Shown piece after piece: positions 16,398-24,732 of a stretch of DNA of 54,432 nt (its first letter is position 1; the number at the start of each line of letters is the position of its first letter). Made by a program: the position numbers and the translations under genes. The stretch is from positions 168,615-223,046 of the forward strand of contig PLXQ01000060.1 in NCBI GenBank assembly GCA_003151475.1, read 5' to 3'. The notes beneath the pieces were generated by a model, which worked only from the letters and a program-made list of their open reading frames with translations, was not told where the DNA came from and searched no databases. Source of the stretch: Acidimicrobiaceae bacterium (GTDB lineage: Bacteria; Actinomycetota; Acidimicrobiia; Acidimicrobiales; UBA8190).

Positions 16398-17698
16398 CCT
16401 GTTTGCCTTTCGTCGAGGATGACGGGCCGCGGCATCGAGGCCGGATCCGCATCAGATGATGACGGTGTCTCTGATGCCGTACCGGACATGGCGGCCAGGT
16501 GGGCGGGCGCCGGCGCCGCCGTCTGCGCCGTCCGGAACATCCAGCCCCGCAAGACCACGAAGCGAACCAGAGAGGCCACGGCATTCGCCATCACGAGGGC
16601 AGCGGCCAGGGCCCAGGTGGCCGAGACGCCGGTGGCGTCCACCACGGCCAAGGCCACGGAGGTGGCGGCCACACTGGTGGAGAGAGCGGCGGCCCCGCCG
16701 AGCACGAGGTTGCGACGCGACGGGGCTCCGCGGCCGGCAAAGGTGTAACGCCGGTGCACGGCGGCATTGGCCGCCGTACACACGGTGAGAGCAAGGGCGT
16801 TGGCCCCGAACCGGCCGATGGAGCCGGCCAGAACGAAGAAGAGCACCAGGTAGGCGATCGTGCTGGCGACGCCGATCCGGGCGAAGCTGGCGACCGTGGC
16901 GGGCAGGTCGGAGGATCCGTCGCTCGACGGCCGCGAGCCACGTCCGACACAGAGTCGGGCCAGGCCCCGCAGGTCGTCTGCGGCCGTCCGCATGATGTTG
17001 ACCCGGCTGTCAGGGTCGTCCACCCAGTCGACGGGCACCTCGTGGATGCGAAAGCCGCGGCGCTCGGCCAGGACCAGGAACTCGGTATCGAAGAACCATT
17101 CGTTGTCCTCGACATGGGGGAGCAACTCCCGGGCGACCTCGGTCCGTGTCGCCTTGAAGCCGCACTGGGCATCGGAGAACCCGTTGCGCAAACATGTCTT
17201 CAACAAGAGGTTGTAGATCCGTGAGATCAGCTCCCGCTTGGGACCACGCACGACGCGGGCCCCGTGGGCCAGCCTGGTCCCGATGGCCACGTCGCTGTGA
17301 CCCGAGAGCAGGGGCGCCACCAGAGGTAGAAGCGCATCGAGCGAGGTGGACAGATCGACGTCCATGTAGGCGACGACCTGCGCCGTCGACGTCGACCAGG
17401 CGGCCCGCAGCGCCCGGCCCCGCCCTTTGCCCACCAACCGGACGGCCCGGACACCCTCGAGCTCCGACGCCAGGTCGGCGGCGACGATCGGGGTCCCGTC
17501 GGTGCTGCCGTTGTCGACCACCGTCACCACGCTCGTGAAGGGGAACGACCGGTCCAGATACGACCGCAGCCGCCGGACACTGTGGGCCAGGGACTGTTCC
17601 TCGTTGTAGACGGGAACGACGATGTCCACGCACACCGGGGTCACCCATTGTTCGGTGTCCCGGTCCAACGCCTCGGTCGCCGTCATGGACTGCAGCAT
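16394..17698 (-). CDS. GT2 dolichyl-phosphate sugar synthase fused to a GtrA domain
   Basis: A 434-residue two-domain protein. Residues about 20-265 are a family 2 glycosyltransferase of the DPM1/polyprenol-phosphate type ('DIVVPVYNEEQSL', 'VVDNGSTDGTP', 'VAYMDVDLSTSLDALLP' with the D-x-D, 'QCGFKATR', 'WFFDTEFL'). Residues about 270-395 are a GtrA-like four-helix membrane domain ('FARIGVASTIAYLVLFF', 'HRRYTF'), proposed to flip the lipid-linked sugar. It supplies donor for the overlapping GT39 transferase downstream. AAGG lies about 10 bases before the ATG at 17698; ATG 17686 is an alternative. Confidence 0.88.
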   Translation of the reverse strand: MLQSMTATEALDRDTEQWVTPVCVDIVVPVYNEEQSLAHSVRRLRSYLDRSFPFTSVVTVVDNGSTDGTPIVAADLASELEGVRAVRLVGKGRGRALRAAWSTSTAQVVAYMDVDLSTSLDALLPLVAPLLSGHSDVAIGTRLAHGARVVRGPKRELISRIYNLLLKTCLRNGFSDAQCGFKATRTEVARELLPHVEDNEWFFDTEFLVLAERRGFRIHEVPVDWVDDPDSRVNIMRTAADDLRGLARLCVGRGSRPSSDGSSDLPATVASFARIGVASTIAYLVLFFVLAGSIGRFGANALALTVCTAANAAVHRRYTFAGRGAPSRRNLVLGGAAALSTSVAATSVALAVVDATGVSATWALAAALVMANAVASLVRFVVLRGWMFRTAQTAAPAPAHLAAMSGTASETPSSSDADPASMPRPVILDERQTG

Positions 17699-17797
17699 CA
17701 GGCGCTCACCTTGGAATCGGCTGATGGTCCGCTGTGAAGCTCCCCTGAAGGGGGCCGGGCCGATGGTGCGGCCGGTCGGGAGTGGCGGCGTCCCTGG

Positions 17798-18556
17798 TCA
17801 GGGACGCATGACCTGGCCGCCATCCACATTGAAAATGTGCCCCGTGATCCACCGGGCGTCGTCCGACAGCAGGAACAGGCACATCCCGACGAGGTCGCCC
17901 GGCTCTCCCTGACGTTTGAGCGCCAGCGAGCCAATGAGCTCGCGCATATAGGACTCGGGCACCACCGAGCGGGCCGCCTCGGTGTCGGTGGGCCCGGGGG
18001 CGATGGCATTCACCCGGATATTCATGCTGCCGAGCTCGTGGGCCAGCTGCTGGGTCAGTGAGTTCACTCCCGCCTTGGCCCACCCGTAGTAGCCGGCGTA
18101 GAGATAGGCGGCCGTCGACGACTGGTTCACGATGGCCCCCCCGCCGCGCTCGGACATCGATGAGTAGCAGGCCCGGGTGCACACGAGCGCTCCGGTCAGA
18201 TTCACCGCCAGGAAGCGTTCGAGATAGTCCCAGTCGACGGTGAGGAGAAAGTCGAGCTTCATTCCCCCGAAGATCGCCGCGTTGTTCACCAGGAAATCGA
18301 TGCCCCCGAAGCGCTCGACCGCCACCGCCGCCATGGCCTGCGCTGACTCCGGTGACGACACATCGACCCGTGCGGCCGCTGCCGCCGCCCCGCCGGCGCT
18401 CAGTTCGTCGGCCACCCTCCGGGCGTTGTCCTCGTCGATGTCCGCCACCACCACCGACGCTCCGGCCCGGGCCAGGCCCTCGGCGTAGGCACGACCGATA
18501 CCTCGTCCGGCCCCGGTCACCACGGCCACCTTGCCGCTGAAGTCGTAGCTGCCCAT
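17798..18556 (-). CDS. Short-chain dehydrogenase/reductase (Rv0769-like)
   Basis: A 252-residue classical SDR with the NAD(P) motif 'VTGAGRGIGRAYAEGLA' (T-G-x3-G-x-G at about 12-19), 'NNAA' and the catalytic Tyr-x3-Lys in 'YYGWAKAGVNSL', with Ser in 'NQSSTAA'. It is the last gene of the minus-strand arm of the cyp51 locus. I recall that the mycobacterial cyp51 locus has an SDR (Rv0769) beside the aldehyde dehydrogenase and 6PGDH-like genes. I chose ATG 18556, 13 bases after the CMD stop, as it yields the usual 'SYDFSGKVAVVTG' start; GTG 18604 would overlap the CMD gene. Confidence 0.87.
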   Translation of the reverse strand: MGSYDFSGKVAVVTGAGRGIGRAYAEGLARAGASVVVADIDEDNARRVADELSAGGAAAAAARVDVSSPESAQAMAAVAVERFGGIDFLVNNAAIFGGMKLDFLLTVDWDYLERFLAVNLTGALVCTRACYSSMSERGGGAIVNQSSTAAYLYAGYYGWAKAGVNSLTQQLAHELGSMNIRVNAIAPGPTDTEAARSVVPESYMRELIGSLALKRQGEPGDLVGMCLFLLSDDARWITGHIFNVDGGQVMRP

Positions 18557-18569
18557 GCCCGCGTCCCGC

Positions 18570-18959
18570 TCAGCCCGGCGACGGGTTTCGTCGGGCGATG
18601 ACACGCTCGGCGGCCGCGCTCAGATCGGTGGCCAGCGGCCACCCGACGTAGTGGGCCAGGTGGACGACGATCTCGCGCACCTGGTCCTCGGTCAATTCGC
18701 CGTTGGCCAGTGCACTCGAGAATTGGACGTCGAGCAGATCCGTCTTGCCCAGCGCAGCCAGGACGCCGATGGTGAGCAACCGACGCTCGGGCACCGCCAG
18801 ATCGGGCCGGCACCACACATCGCCGAACAGATGATCGACCGTGAAGGCAACGAAGTCACCCGGCACGTCGTCGGGATCGACGGAGAAGTTGTACACCTCG
18901 CGCATCTTCTCGATGCCCCGATGGCGATCCGGTGAGGGCGGGCGCCGCTCGGCGCTCAT
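18570..18959 (-). CDS. Carboxymuconolactone decarboxylase (CMD)-family protein (Rv0771-like)
   Basis: A 129-residue CMD/AhpD-like all-helical protein. Landmarks are 'RRLLTIGVLAALGKTDLL', 'ALANGELTEDQVREIVVHLAHYVGWP' (read as its landmarks G-x-x-x-x-Q-V-R-E and H-L-A-H-Y). There is no C-x-x-C, so peroxidase activity of the AhpD type is unlikely. It starts within the stop of the aldehyde dehydrogenase gene (ATGA), so the four minus-strand genes appear to be one operon. The mycobacterial cyp51 locus has the same kind of gene. Confidence 0.83.
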   Translation of the reverse strand: MSAERRPPSPDRHRGIEKMREVYNFSVDPDDVPGDFVAFTVDHLFGDVWCRPDLAVPERRLLTIGVLAALGKTDLLDVQFSSALANGELTEDQVREIVVHLAHYVGWPLATDLSAAAERVIARRNPSPG

Positions 18960-20419
18960 GCCGGCTCGGCGATCGACTTGGTCTCGAGGTACTCCTCGAA
19001 TCCGGCCACCCCCATCTCGCGCCCGAGACCGGACTGCTTGTATCCACCGAAAGGAATGTCGGGGCTGTACCACACGCCCCCGTTGATGCCGACCGTGCCC
19101 GTCCGCAGACGGCCGGCTACGGCCATGGCCCGGTCGCGCTCGCCCCAGACCGAACCGGACAAACCGTAGGGAGAGTCGTTAGCGATCCGTACGGCATCAT
19201 CGTCGCCGTCGTGGGCGCTCATCACGAGCACGGGCCCGAAGATCTCCTCCCGCACCACCCGGCTGTCGCTTTTCAGTCCCACGACGAGGGTGGGTTCGAC
19301 GAAGAACCCCTTCTTCTTGTCCACCGGCCGTCCGCCTCCGATCACGATGCTTCCCCCCTCCTCCCGGGCCAGGCGTATGTAGGACTCCACCCGGCTCCGC
19401 TGCCGCTCGCTGATGAGTGGACCGCACACGGTACCGGGGTCGAGAGGGTCGCCGGCGGCCAATCCCTGCAGGGTGGAAGCGGTGAGATCGACGGCTTCGT
19501 CGAACAGCGGCCGGGAGACGACGAGACGGGTGGTGATGGCGCAGCCCTGTCCGGCGTGGGTGCAGACCATGAAGGCCGCCGTGGCGCAGGCGGCAGAGAG
19601 ATCGGCGTCGTCCAGCACGACGAAGGCGGACTTCCCTCCGAGCTCCAGGAACACGCGCTTGACGGTGCCGGCGGCGGCGGCCATGACTTTGCGGCCGGTG
19701 TCCGTCGAGCCGGTGAAGCTCACCTGGTCCACGCGCCCGTCGGTGGCGAGCGGCGCCCCGAAGTCGGCGACGGACGACGTCACGATGTTCACCACCCCGG
19801 CGGGGATGTCGGTCTCCTCGGCGATCAGCCGGCCCAGCGCGGTGGCGCACCATGGCGTGTCGGGCGCCGGCTTCAGCACCACCGTGTTCCCGGCGGCGAG
19901 CGCCGGCCCGAGCTTGGCCAGGTTGATCTGGTGGGGCACGTTCCACGGCGTGATGGCCGCCACCACCCCGGTGGGTTCGCGCCGCACCCAGCGGTGGGCG
20001 GGCATGCCCAACGGCTTGGCCGTGCCCAGGTCGCTCGTCCATTCGTAGCCCTCGGCGAGATCCGCCACCCATCCGAGCGATGCCACCGGCTCGTCGAGGG
20101 CGGCCGACCGGGTGAAGAACAGCGGTGAGCCGGTCTCGGCGATGGTCATGGCCCGCAGTTCGTCGGCGTGGGCCGTCATCGCCTGTTGGAGCTGGCGCAG
20201 GCAGCGCACCCGCAGGGCCACATCGGTGGACCACGACGACTCGTCGAACGCCCTCCGGGCCGCCGCCATGGCCCGGTCGAGATCGGCCGGCGCGGCGTCG
20301 GCCGCCACTCCCAGAGTTTCTTCGGTGGCCGGATTGACGCTCGGGTAGGTGGCCCCGGTCGACGACCGCACGAGCGCCCCGTCGATGAGCATCCGTTCCT
20401 CACTCATGTCAGAGCTCAT
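18956..20419 (-). CDS. NAD(P)-dependent aldehyde dehydrogenase (Rv0768/AldA-like)
   Basis: A 487-residue aldehyde dehydrogenase, standard length. It has 'ITPWNVPHQINLAKLGPALAAG' (landmarks P-W-N and K-x-x-P-A-L-A-A-G), 'FTGSTDTGRKV', the conserved Glu in 'LELGGKSAF', the catalytic Cys in 'AGQGCAITTRLV', 'EEIFGPVL' and 'PFGGYKQSGLGRE'. The ATG at 20419 overlaps the stop of the upstream 6PGDH-like gene by four bases, which decides the start over the long open frame upstream. In the cyp51 locus it may oxidise an aldehyde made by the P450/SDR enzymes; this is inferred. Confidence 0.92.
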   Translation of the reverse strand: MSSDMSEERMLIDGALVRSSTGATYPSVNPATEETLGVAADAAPADLDRAMAAARRAFDESSWSTDVALRVRCLRQLQQAMTAHADELRAMTIAETGSPLFFTRSAALDEPVASLGWVADLAEGYEWTSDLGTAKPLGMPAHRWVRREPTGVVAAITPWNVPHQINLAKLGPALAAGNTVVLKPAPDTPWCATALGRLIAEETDIPAGVVNIVTSSVADFGAPLATDGRVDQVSFTGSTDTGRKVMAAAAGTVKRVFLELGGKSAFVVLDDADLSAACATAAFMVCTHAGQGCAITTRLVVSRPLFDEAVDLTASTLQGLAAGDPLDPGTVCGPLISERQRSRVESYIRLAREEGGSIVIGGGRPVDKKKGFFVEPTLVVGLKSDSRVVREEIFGPVLVMSAHDGDDDAVRIANDSPYGLSGSVWGERDRAMAVAGRLRTGTVGINGGVWYSPDIPFGGYKQSGLGREMGVAGFEEYLETKSIAEPA

Positions 20420-21348
20420 CGACCATCTCCGCCGCCCATAGGGCCCGTCCCCGACGGGGCCGAGACGGGGGGACCGGTCGTATCGGGCCCGATCCCGAAG
20501 AGGGCGTCGGCTCGGGCGTCGGTCATGGCCGCCAGCGGGAGCTCGATGCCGAGTGAGCCCGCCAGCTCGAGTGCGCCGCGCAGATCCTTGTGCGCGAGCG
20601 AGGCGGCCGTGCGCATGGCGTTGACCAGGCCGGTGTCGTCCGCGGCCGTGAAGGGAGCCACGGTGCGGCGGAACATGAGCGTCGACGCGCCGCCGATCCG
20701 TGCGTCGCTCGCTTTGATGACCTGGGCCAACTTGGCCAGTTCGATACCGGCCGCCTCGGCCAGCACCTGAGCCTCGTAGGCCGCCAACCACGAGGCGTAC
20801 TGGACGAGGTTGCGGGCCAGCTTCGCCTGGAGCCCCGACCCGAGCGGTCCCATCCGCACGACCAGGGAACTGAAGGCATCGAGAACGGGTCGGATGCGCT
20901 CGACGACCTCGTCGTCTCCACCCACCATCGACACGAGCGCTCCCTCGGCGGCCGAGCTCGGCCCGCCGCTCACGCCGCAGTCAGCCACATGAACCCCGCG
21001 CGCCGCGCACCATTGCGCCACTTGAGCCACCGTGCTCGGAGCCACGGTGGAAACGATCAGCACGGTCGTTCCCGGGCGGGCGCCGCTGAGCGCACCATTG
21101 TCGACGTCGAGGACGGAGAGAACCTGCTCGTCGGTCACCACGGCCACCACCACCACGTCGACCAGAGCCCCGAGCTCGGCCGAATCGACGGCCACCCGGG
21201 CGCTGTCGGCGAACGGCGCCGTGGACTGCGGCCTCAGGTCGCAGACGACGAGGTCGATGCCGGCGCGTCGGAGCCCCTTGGCCACTCCGCTGCCGATGTC
21301 GCCGAGGCCGATGACCCCGACGGTGGGAGAACTGCGTTCGGATTCCAT
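20416..21348 (-). CDS. 6-phosphogluconate/3-hydroxyisobutyrate dehydrogenase-like protein (Rv0770-like)
   Basis: A 310-residue beta-hydroxyacid dehydrogenase. 'VGVIGLGDIGSGVAKGL' is the dinucleotide motif, 'DCGVSGGPSSAAEG' the substrate-binding loop, and 'GSGLQAKLARNLVQY' holds the catalytic Lys. It is the first gene of the minus arm of the cyp51 locus. I chose ATG 21348 (GGGAAGG just upstream); earlier in-frame ATGs run into the divergent promoter. Regulation is probably by the palindromes at 21374-21405. Confidence 0.88.
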   Translation of the reverse strand: MESERSSPTVGVIGLGDIGSGVAKGLRRAGIDLVVCDLRPQSTAPFADSARVAVDSAELGALVDVVVVAVVTDEQVLSVLDVDNGALSGARPGTTVLIVSTVAPSTVAQVAQWCAARGVHVADCGVSGGPSSAAEGALVSMVGGDDEVVERIRPVLDAFSSLVVRMGPLGSGLQAKLARNLVQYASWLAAYEAQVLAEAAGIELAKLAQVIKASDARIGGASTLMFRRTVAPFTAADDTGLVNAMRTAASLAHKDLRGALELAGSLGIELPLAAMTDARADALFGIGPDTTGPPVSAPSGTGPMGGGDGR

Positions 21349-21373
21349 GGCCTTCCCTGTCGTCTCTTCCGAC

Positions 21374-21405
21374 GGACAAGTCCTCATTGCCGGACAAGTG
21401 TCTGG
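21374..21405. promoter_or_regulatory. Two palindromic operator candidates in the divergent cyp51-locus promoter
   Basis: GGACAAGTCC (21374-21383) is a GGAC-AA-GTCC palindrome. CCGGACA-AG-TGTCTGG (21390-21405) is a 16-bp palindrome with one mismatch. Both share GGACAAGT in direct orientation 18 bases apart. The second lies between the -35 and -10 boxes of the plus-strand operon. The TetR protein encoded in that operon is the obvious candidate to bind here. Confidence 0.55.
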
Positions 21406-21415
21406 ACTGTAGTCT
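21387..21415 (+). promoter_or_regulatory. Leaderless promoter of the plus-strand cyp51 operon
   Basis: TTGCCG (21387-21392), a 17-base spacer, then TAGTCT (21410-21415). The ATG at 21422 follows after six bases. No Shine-Dalgarno is present. The operator palindrome sits in the spacer, giving a simple repression geometry. Confidence 0.55.
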
Positions 21416-21421
21416 GTGGTC

Positions 21422-22108
21422 ATGACCGACCGCAAAGACTATGCGGGGCCATTCGACCCTGACTTCCGCTACGAGGACCTCTCGAAAGAGGCCCTCGTCC
21501 GGCTCGTCCGGGAGTTCGCCCTCATCGTGCACCTTCTCGACCGCTCCATGTGCGCCGCTATCGCCATGCGCTTCGGCGCTGACGTCATGAAGGAGCTGGC
21601 CGTGGAGGAATGGGCGGGAGCGAGCCCCCTCTACGGGGCCCGCCTCCGCCAGATCATGGACATCGAGGGCGACGGGGTGTCGGCCATCTTCAAGGTCCTG
21701 CAGCTCGACCCGGGCTTCCCCCACCACTACATGGATGTCCATTACGAAGTGGTGGACGAGAAGCACGGTTACTTCGAGTTGGCCCACTGCGGCGCGCTCA
21801 TGGATGCCGAGCCTTTCGGCGACGTAATGGTGACCAACATGTGCCACCACATCGAGGACGGTACCTTCGATGTCACCGCACAGGCGGTAAACTCGAAGGC
21901 GAGGATCAGGCCCGTCCATCGTCCGCCGCGTATCCCCACGGACCGCTCACCGCACTGTCGCTGGGAGGTGGTCATCGACGACGACACCGAAACCCTGCCC
22001 GTGGCCGATATCACCCGGATCACGGCCGGCACCACGGCGGCCACCTTCGAGTTTCCCGCCATGCGCGACGGCACACCTCACATCCCTCAGCCGGAGCCCG
22101 CCTCGTGA
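21422..22108 (+). CDS. Conserved protein of unknown function, first gene of the cyp51 operon
   Basis: A 228-residue soluble protein I do not recognise with confidence. The N-terminal half is helical ('DLSKEALVRLVREFALIVHLLDR'; landmarks E-A-L-V-R-L and F-A-L-I-V-H-L-L-D-R). The C-terminal half has clustered Cys and His: 'YFELAHCGAL', 'MCHHIEDGTFD', 'RPVHRPPR' and 'SPHCRWEV', which could form a metal or substrate site. ATG 21422 is favoured over GTG 21416 by the -10 box 6 bases upstream. Its stop overlaps the GTG of the TetR gene. Its place ahead of TetR and two P450 genes suggests a role in the same pathway. Confidence 0.72.
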   Translation: MTDRKDYAGPFDPDFRYEDLSKEALVRLVREFALIVHLLDRSMCAAIAMRFGADVMKELAVEEWAGASPLYGARLRQIMDIEGDGVSAIFKVLQLDPGFPHHYMDVHYEVVDEKHGYFELAHCGALMDAEPFGDVMVTNMCHHIEDGTFDVTAQAVNSKARIRPVHRPPRIPTDRSPHCRWEVVIDDDTETLPVADITRITAGTTAATFEFPAMRDGTPHIPQPEPAS

Positions 22109-22713
22109 CGTTTCCGTCGACGGTGCCTCTGGCCGAGACGGACCGTGCCGAGACCACCCGCCGGCGCCTGACGGTCAAGCAGGCGGAAGTCGTGCAGCGC
22201 CTGGTGGACGCGGCGGCGGACGAAGCGCGCCAGAACGGTTACGAAGGGATGACGGTGCGCAGCGCGGCCCGGCGCGCCGGGGTGGCCCCGGCCACCGCTT
22301 ACACATACTTCGCCTCCAAAGACCACCTCCTGGCCGAGGTCCTGTGGCGTCGGTTTCACGCGCTGCCCCCCGTCGTCTCCCCCGTCGATGCCAGTGCCCT
22401 CGAGCGGCTGACCCGGGCCCTCGGCGACCTCGGTCTGTTCATGGCCGACGATCCGCAACTGGCCGCGGCGTGCACCACCGCTCTTCTCGGCAGCGGCCCC
22501 GATGTCCGGGCGCTGCGCGTCCGGTTCGGCGCCGAGCTGAACGCCCGCATCGCCTCAGCGCTGGGCGAAGATGCCGACCCCACCATCGTCCTCGGCCTCG
22601 ACCTGGCGTACTCGGGGGCCATGCTGTGGGCGGGCATGGGCCACCTGCCCTACGCCTCTGTCCCCGACGCCCTGGCCGATGTGGCGCGGGCCCTTCTCGA
22701 GGGGACCCCATGA
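22105..22713 (+). CDS. TetR-family transcriptional regulator (Rv0767c position)
   Basis: A 202-residue TetR repressor. The helix-turn-helix is 'MTVRSAARRAGVAPATAYTYFASKDHLLAEVL' (residues about 49-80; landmarks A-A-R-R-A-G-V-A and Y-T-Y-F-x-S-K-D-H-L). The C-terminal ligand domain is helical and non-conserved. GTG 22105 overlaps the upstream stop (GTGA), and its own stop overlaps the P450 start (ATGA). It probably represses both divergent arms through the palindromes at 21374-21405 and responds to a substrate of the P450 pathway. Confidence 0.87.
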   Translation: MTFPSTVPLAETDRAETTRRRLTVKQAEVVQRLVDAAADEARQNGYEGMTVRSAARRAGVAPATAYTYFASKDHLLAEVLWRRFHALPPVVSPVDASALERLTRALGDLGLFMADDPQLAAACTTALLGSGPDVRALRVRFGAELNARIASALGEDADPTIVLGLDLAYSGAMLWAGMGHLPYASVPDALADVARALLEGTP

Positions 22714-23912
22714 CGACCGACACTGTCGCTCCCCTGCTCTACAGCCCGTACGACTACCAGATCCACGAAGATCCCTATCCCACGTACGCCCGGCTCCGTG
22801 AAGAGGCCCCCCTCTACCGCAACGACGAGCTCGACTTCTGGGCCCTGTCGCGCCATGACGACGTCCTCACCGCCTTTCGCAACCCATCGCAGCTGTCGAA
22901 CCGCTTCGGTGTCTCGCTCGATCCTGCCGCCTACGGACCCGACGCGCACCGGGCCATGTCGTTCCTGGCCATGGACCCACCCGACCACACGAGGATGCGC
23001 TCACTCGTCTCCAAGGCCTTCACCCCCCGGCGCGTGGCCGAACTCGAGGAAAGCATCAGGCGCTTGGCCGTCGACCATGCCGACGCCGCCGTTGAGCGCG
23101 GCCAGTTCGACTTCGTGGCCGATTTCGCCGGGCTCCTGCCCATGGACGTGATCTCGGAGATGATCGGCGTCCCCCGGGCCGATCGGGTCGAGGTCAGACG
23201 TCTGGCCGACCTCCTCATGCACCGCGTCGAGGGGTTGAACGACATTCCGCCCGACGGCATCGAAGCCGCCCTCTCCATGGCCGGGTACTTCGACGATATG
23301 GTGCGCATCCGCCGGGTCCGGGCTTCGGACGACCTGACCTCGGCACTGCTCGGGGCCGATCTCTCGGGCGACCGACTGAGCGACGACGAAGTCATCTCCT
23401 TTCTCTTTCTCATGGTCGTGGCCGGTAACGAGACCACCACCAAGCTGCTGGCCAACGCCTGGTACTGGGGCTGGCGATTCCCCGACGAACGGGCCAAGGT
23501 GTTCGCCGATCCGGGCCGGATCCCCGACTGGTTGGAGGAGACGTTGCGCTTCGACACCTCGTCGCAGATGCTCCTGCGGGTCACGACGGGCGACGTCGAA
23601 CTACACGGCACGGTCCTTCCCGACGGTGAGCGGGTCCTGCTCCTCGTCGGTTCGGCCAACCGCGATCCCCGCATCTTCCCCGAACCCGAGCGCTACGACA
23701 TCGGACGTGACACTTCGAAGCTCGTCAGCTTCGGAAGCGGACGTCATTTCTGTCTGGGCGCCGCTCTGGCGCGTCTCGAAGCACGCGTCGGGCTCCAGGA
23801 GCTCCTGCACCGGGTCGGCGACTACGAGATCGATGGTGCTGCCACAGAGCGGGTGCACTCGATCAATGTGCGCGGCTTCGCCCGCCTCCCCACCACCGTT
23901 TCGGTCCACTGA
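22710..23912 (+). CDS. Cytochrome P450 (cyp123 position of the cyp51 locus)
   Basis: A 400-residue soluble bacterial P450. The I-helix oxygen-binding motif is 'VVAGNETTTK', the K-helix ExxR is 'EETLR', and the heme loop is 'FGSGRHFCLGAALA' with C348 as the thiolate ligand. 'MDPPDHTRMR' is the usual C-helix signature. The gene overlaps the TetR stop and sits two genes ahead of cyp51, the position of cyp123 (Rv0766c) in Mycobacterium tuberculosis as I recall it. Electrons likely come from the operon's 3Fe-4S ferredoxin. The substrate is unknown. Confidence 0.92.
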   Translation: MTTDTVAPLLYSPYDYQIHEDPYPTYARLREEAPLYRNDELDFWALSRHDDVLTAFRNPSQLSNRFGVSLDPAAYGPDAHRAMSFLAMDPPDHTRMRSLVSKAFTPRRVAELEESIRRLAVDHADAAVERGQFDFVADFAGLLPMDVISEMIGVPRADRVEVRRLADLLMHRVEGLNDIPPDGIEAALSMAGYFDDMVRIRRVRASDDLTSALLGADLSGDRLSDDEVISFLFLMVVAGNETTTKLLANAWYWGWRFPDERAKVFADPGRIPDWLEETLRFDTSSQMLLRVTTGDVELHGTVLPDGERVLLLVGSANRDPRIFPEPERYDIGRDTSKLVSFGSGRHFCLGAALARLEARVGLQELLHRVGDYEIDGAATERVHSINVRGFARLPTTVSVH

Positions 23913-23928
23913 ACGGCGCCGATCGACT

Positions 23929-24732
23929 ATGTCCCGTTACATCGCCCATCCCGAGCGCCGTCCCGCCATCGTCACCGGTGCCTCGGCCGGCATCGGTCTG
24001 GCCACCGCCCGCGCCCTGGCCAGCGTGGGCCACCCCGTCGTTCTTGGTGCTCGCCGGGGGGCGCGATGCCAGGAGATCGCCCTCGAGATCGGTGCCCTGG
24101 GAGGTGAGGCCTACGGATTCGACCTCGATCTGGCCGACGAACAATCCATCTCCTCGTTCGTGCAGAGGACGCGTGATGCCGTTGGCGAGATCGACGTCCT
24201 CGTCTCGTGCGCCGGACAGAACCTCCCCGACGCCACGGTCGACGCGTCGCCCGGAGCTTTCGCCGCCACGGTCGGAGTGAATTTGATCGGGGCCCACCAG
24301 TTGGTCGCTCTGTTGGCGCCTGGCATGATCGAGCGCCGCCACGGTGACATGGTCTTCGTCACCTCGGAGGTCGTGCGGAGACCGCGGCCGCTGAACAAGG
24401 CATATGTGTCGTCCAAATGGGGCCTCGAAGGCTACGCCCGCACCCTGCAGATGGAACTCGAGGGCACCGGGGTGCGCGCTTCCATCGTGCAGCCCGGTCA
24501 GACCCTGTCTGAGATGGGGTCGGACTGGGACCCCGACGCCACCACGGAGATCCTGAGCGAATGGGTCCGGTGGGGGCTGGCCCGCCACAGCCACTTTCTC
24601 GACCCCAGCTCCGTGGCCAACGCGGTGATGACGGTGGTCGAAGCCCCGGTGGGCACCCATCTGACGATGATCGAAGTTCAACCCGAGGCACCCGTCCGTC
24701 GGGACCCGCCCGAAAGCGGAGGCAAATCATGA
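23929..24732 (+). CDS. Short-chain dehydrogenase/reductase (Rv0765c position)
   Basis: A 267-residue SDR. 'IVTGASAGIGLATARALA' is the cofactor motif (T-G-x3-G-x-G), 'SCAGQN' replaces the usual N-N-A-G, and the active site Tyr-x3-Lys is 'YVSSKWGLEG'. It lies between the two P450 genes, as in mycobacteria. Its stop overlaps the cyp51 start (ATGA), so the three are translationally linked. In a sterol-like pathway it could reduce or oxidise a hydroxyl made by the P450s; this is inferred. Confidence 0.87.
   Translation: MSRYIAHPERRPAIVTGASAGIGLATARALASVGHPVVLGARRGARCQEIALEIGALGGEAYGFDLDLADEQSISSFVQRTRDAVGEIDVLVSCAGQNLPDATVDASPGAFAATVGVNLIGAHQLVALLAPGMIERRHGDMVFVTSEVVRRPRPLNKAYVSSKWGLEGYARTLQMELEGTGVRASIVQPGQTLSEMGSDWDPDATTEILSEWVRWGLARHSHFLDPSSVANAVMTVVEAPVGTHLTMIEVQPEAPVRRDPPESGGKS

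Noticed and set aside
13914..16748. A 944-codon open frame on the plus strand, antisense to the GT39 and GT2 genes
   Set aside because: It mirrors the GC-rich third-position bias of the minus-strand genes, is low in complexity (Arg/Gly/Pro/Ala), and has no domain. The opposite strand encodes clear glycosyltransferases.
17699..17797. GC-rich partial hairpins after the SDR gene of the cyp51 minus arm
   Set aside because: Stems are short or bulged (for example CCCC-TGAA-GGGG), so a terminator call is not supported.
20420..20791. N-terminal extension of the aldehyde dehydrogenase frame
   Set aside because: It lies inside the upstream 6PGDH-like gene; the ATGA overlap at 20416-20419 gives the normal start.
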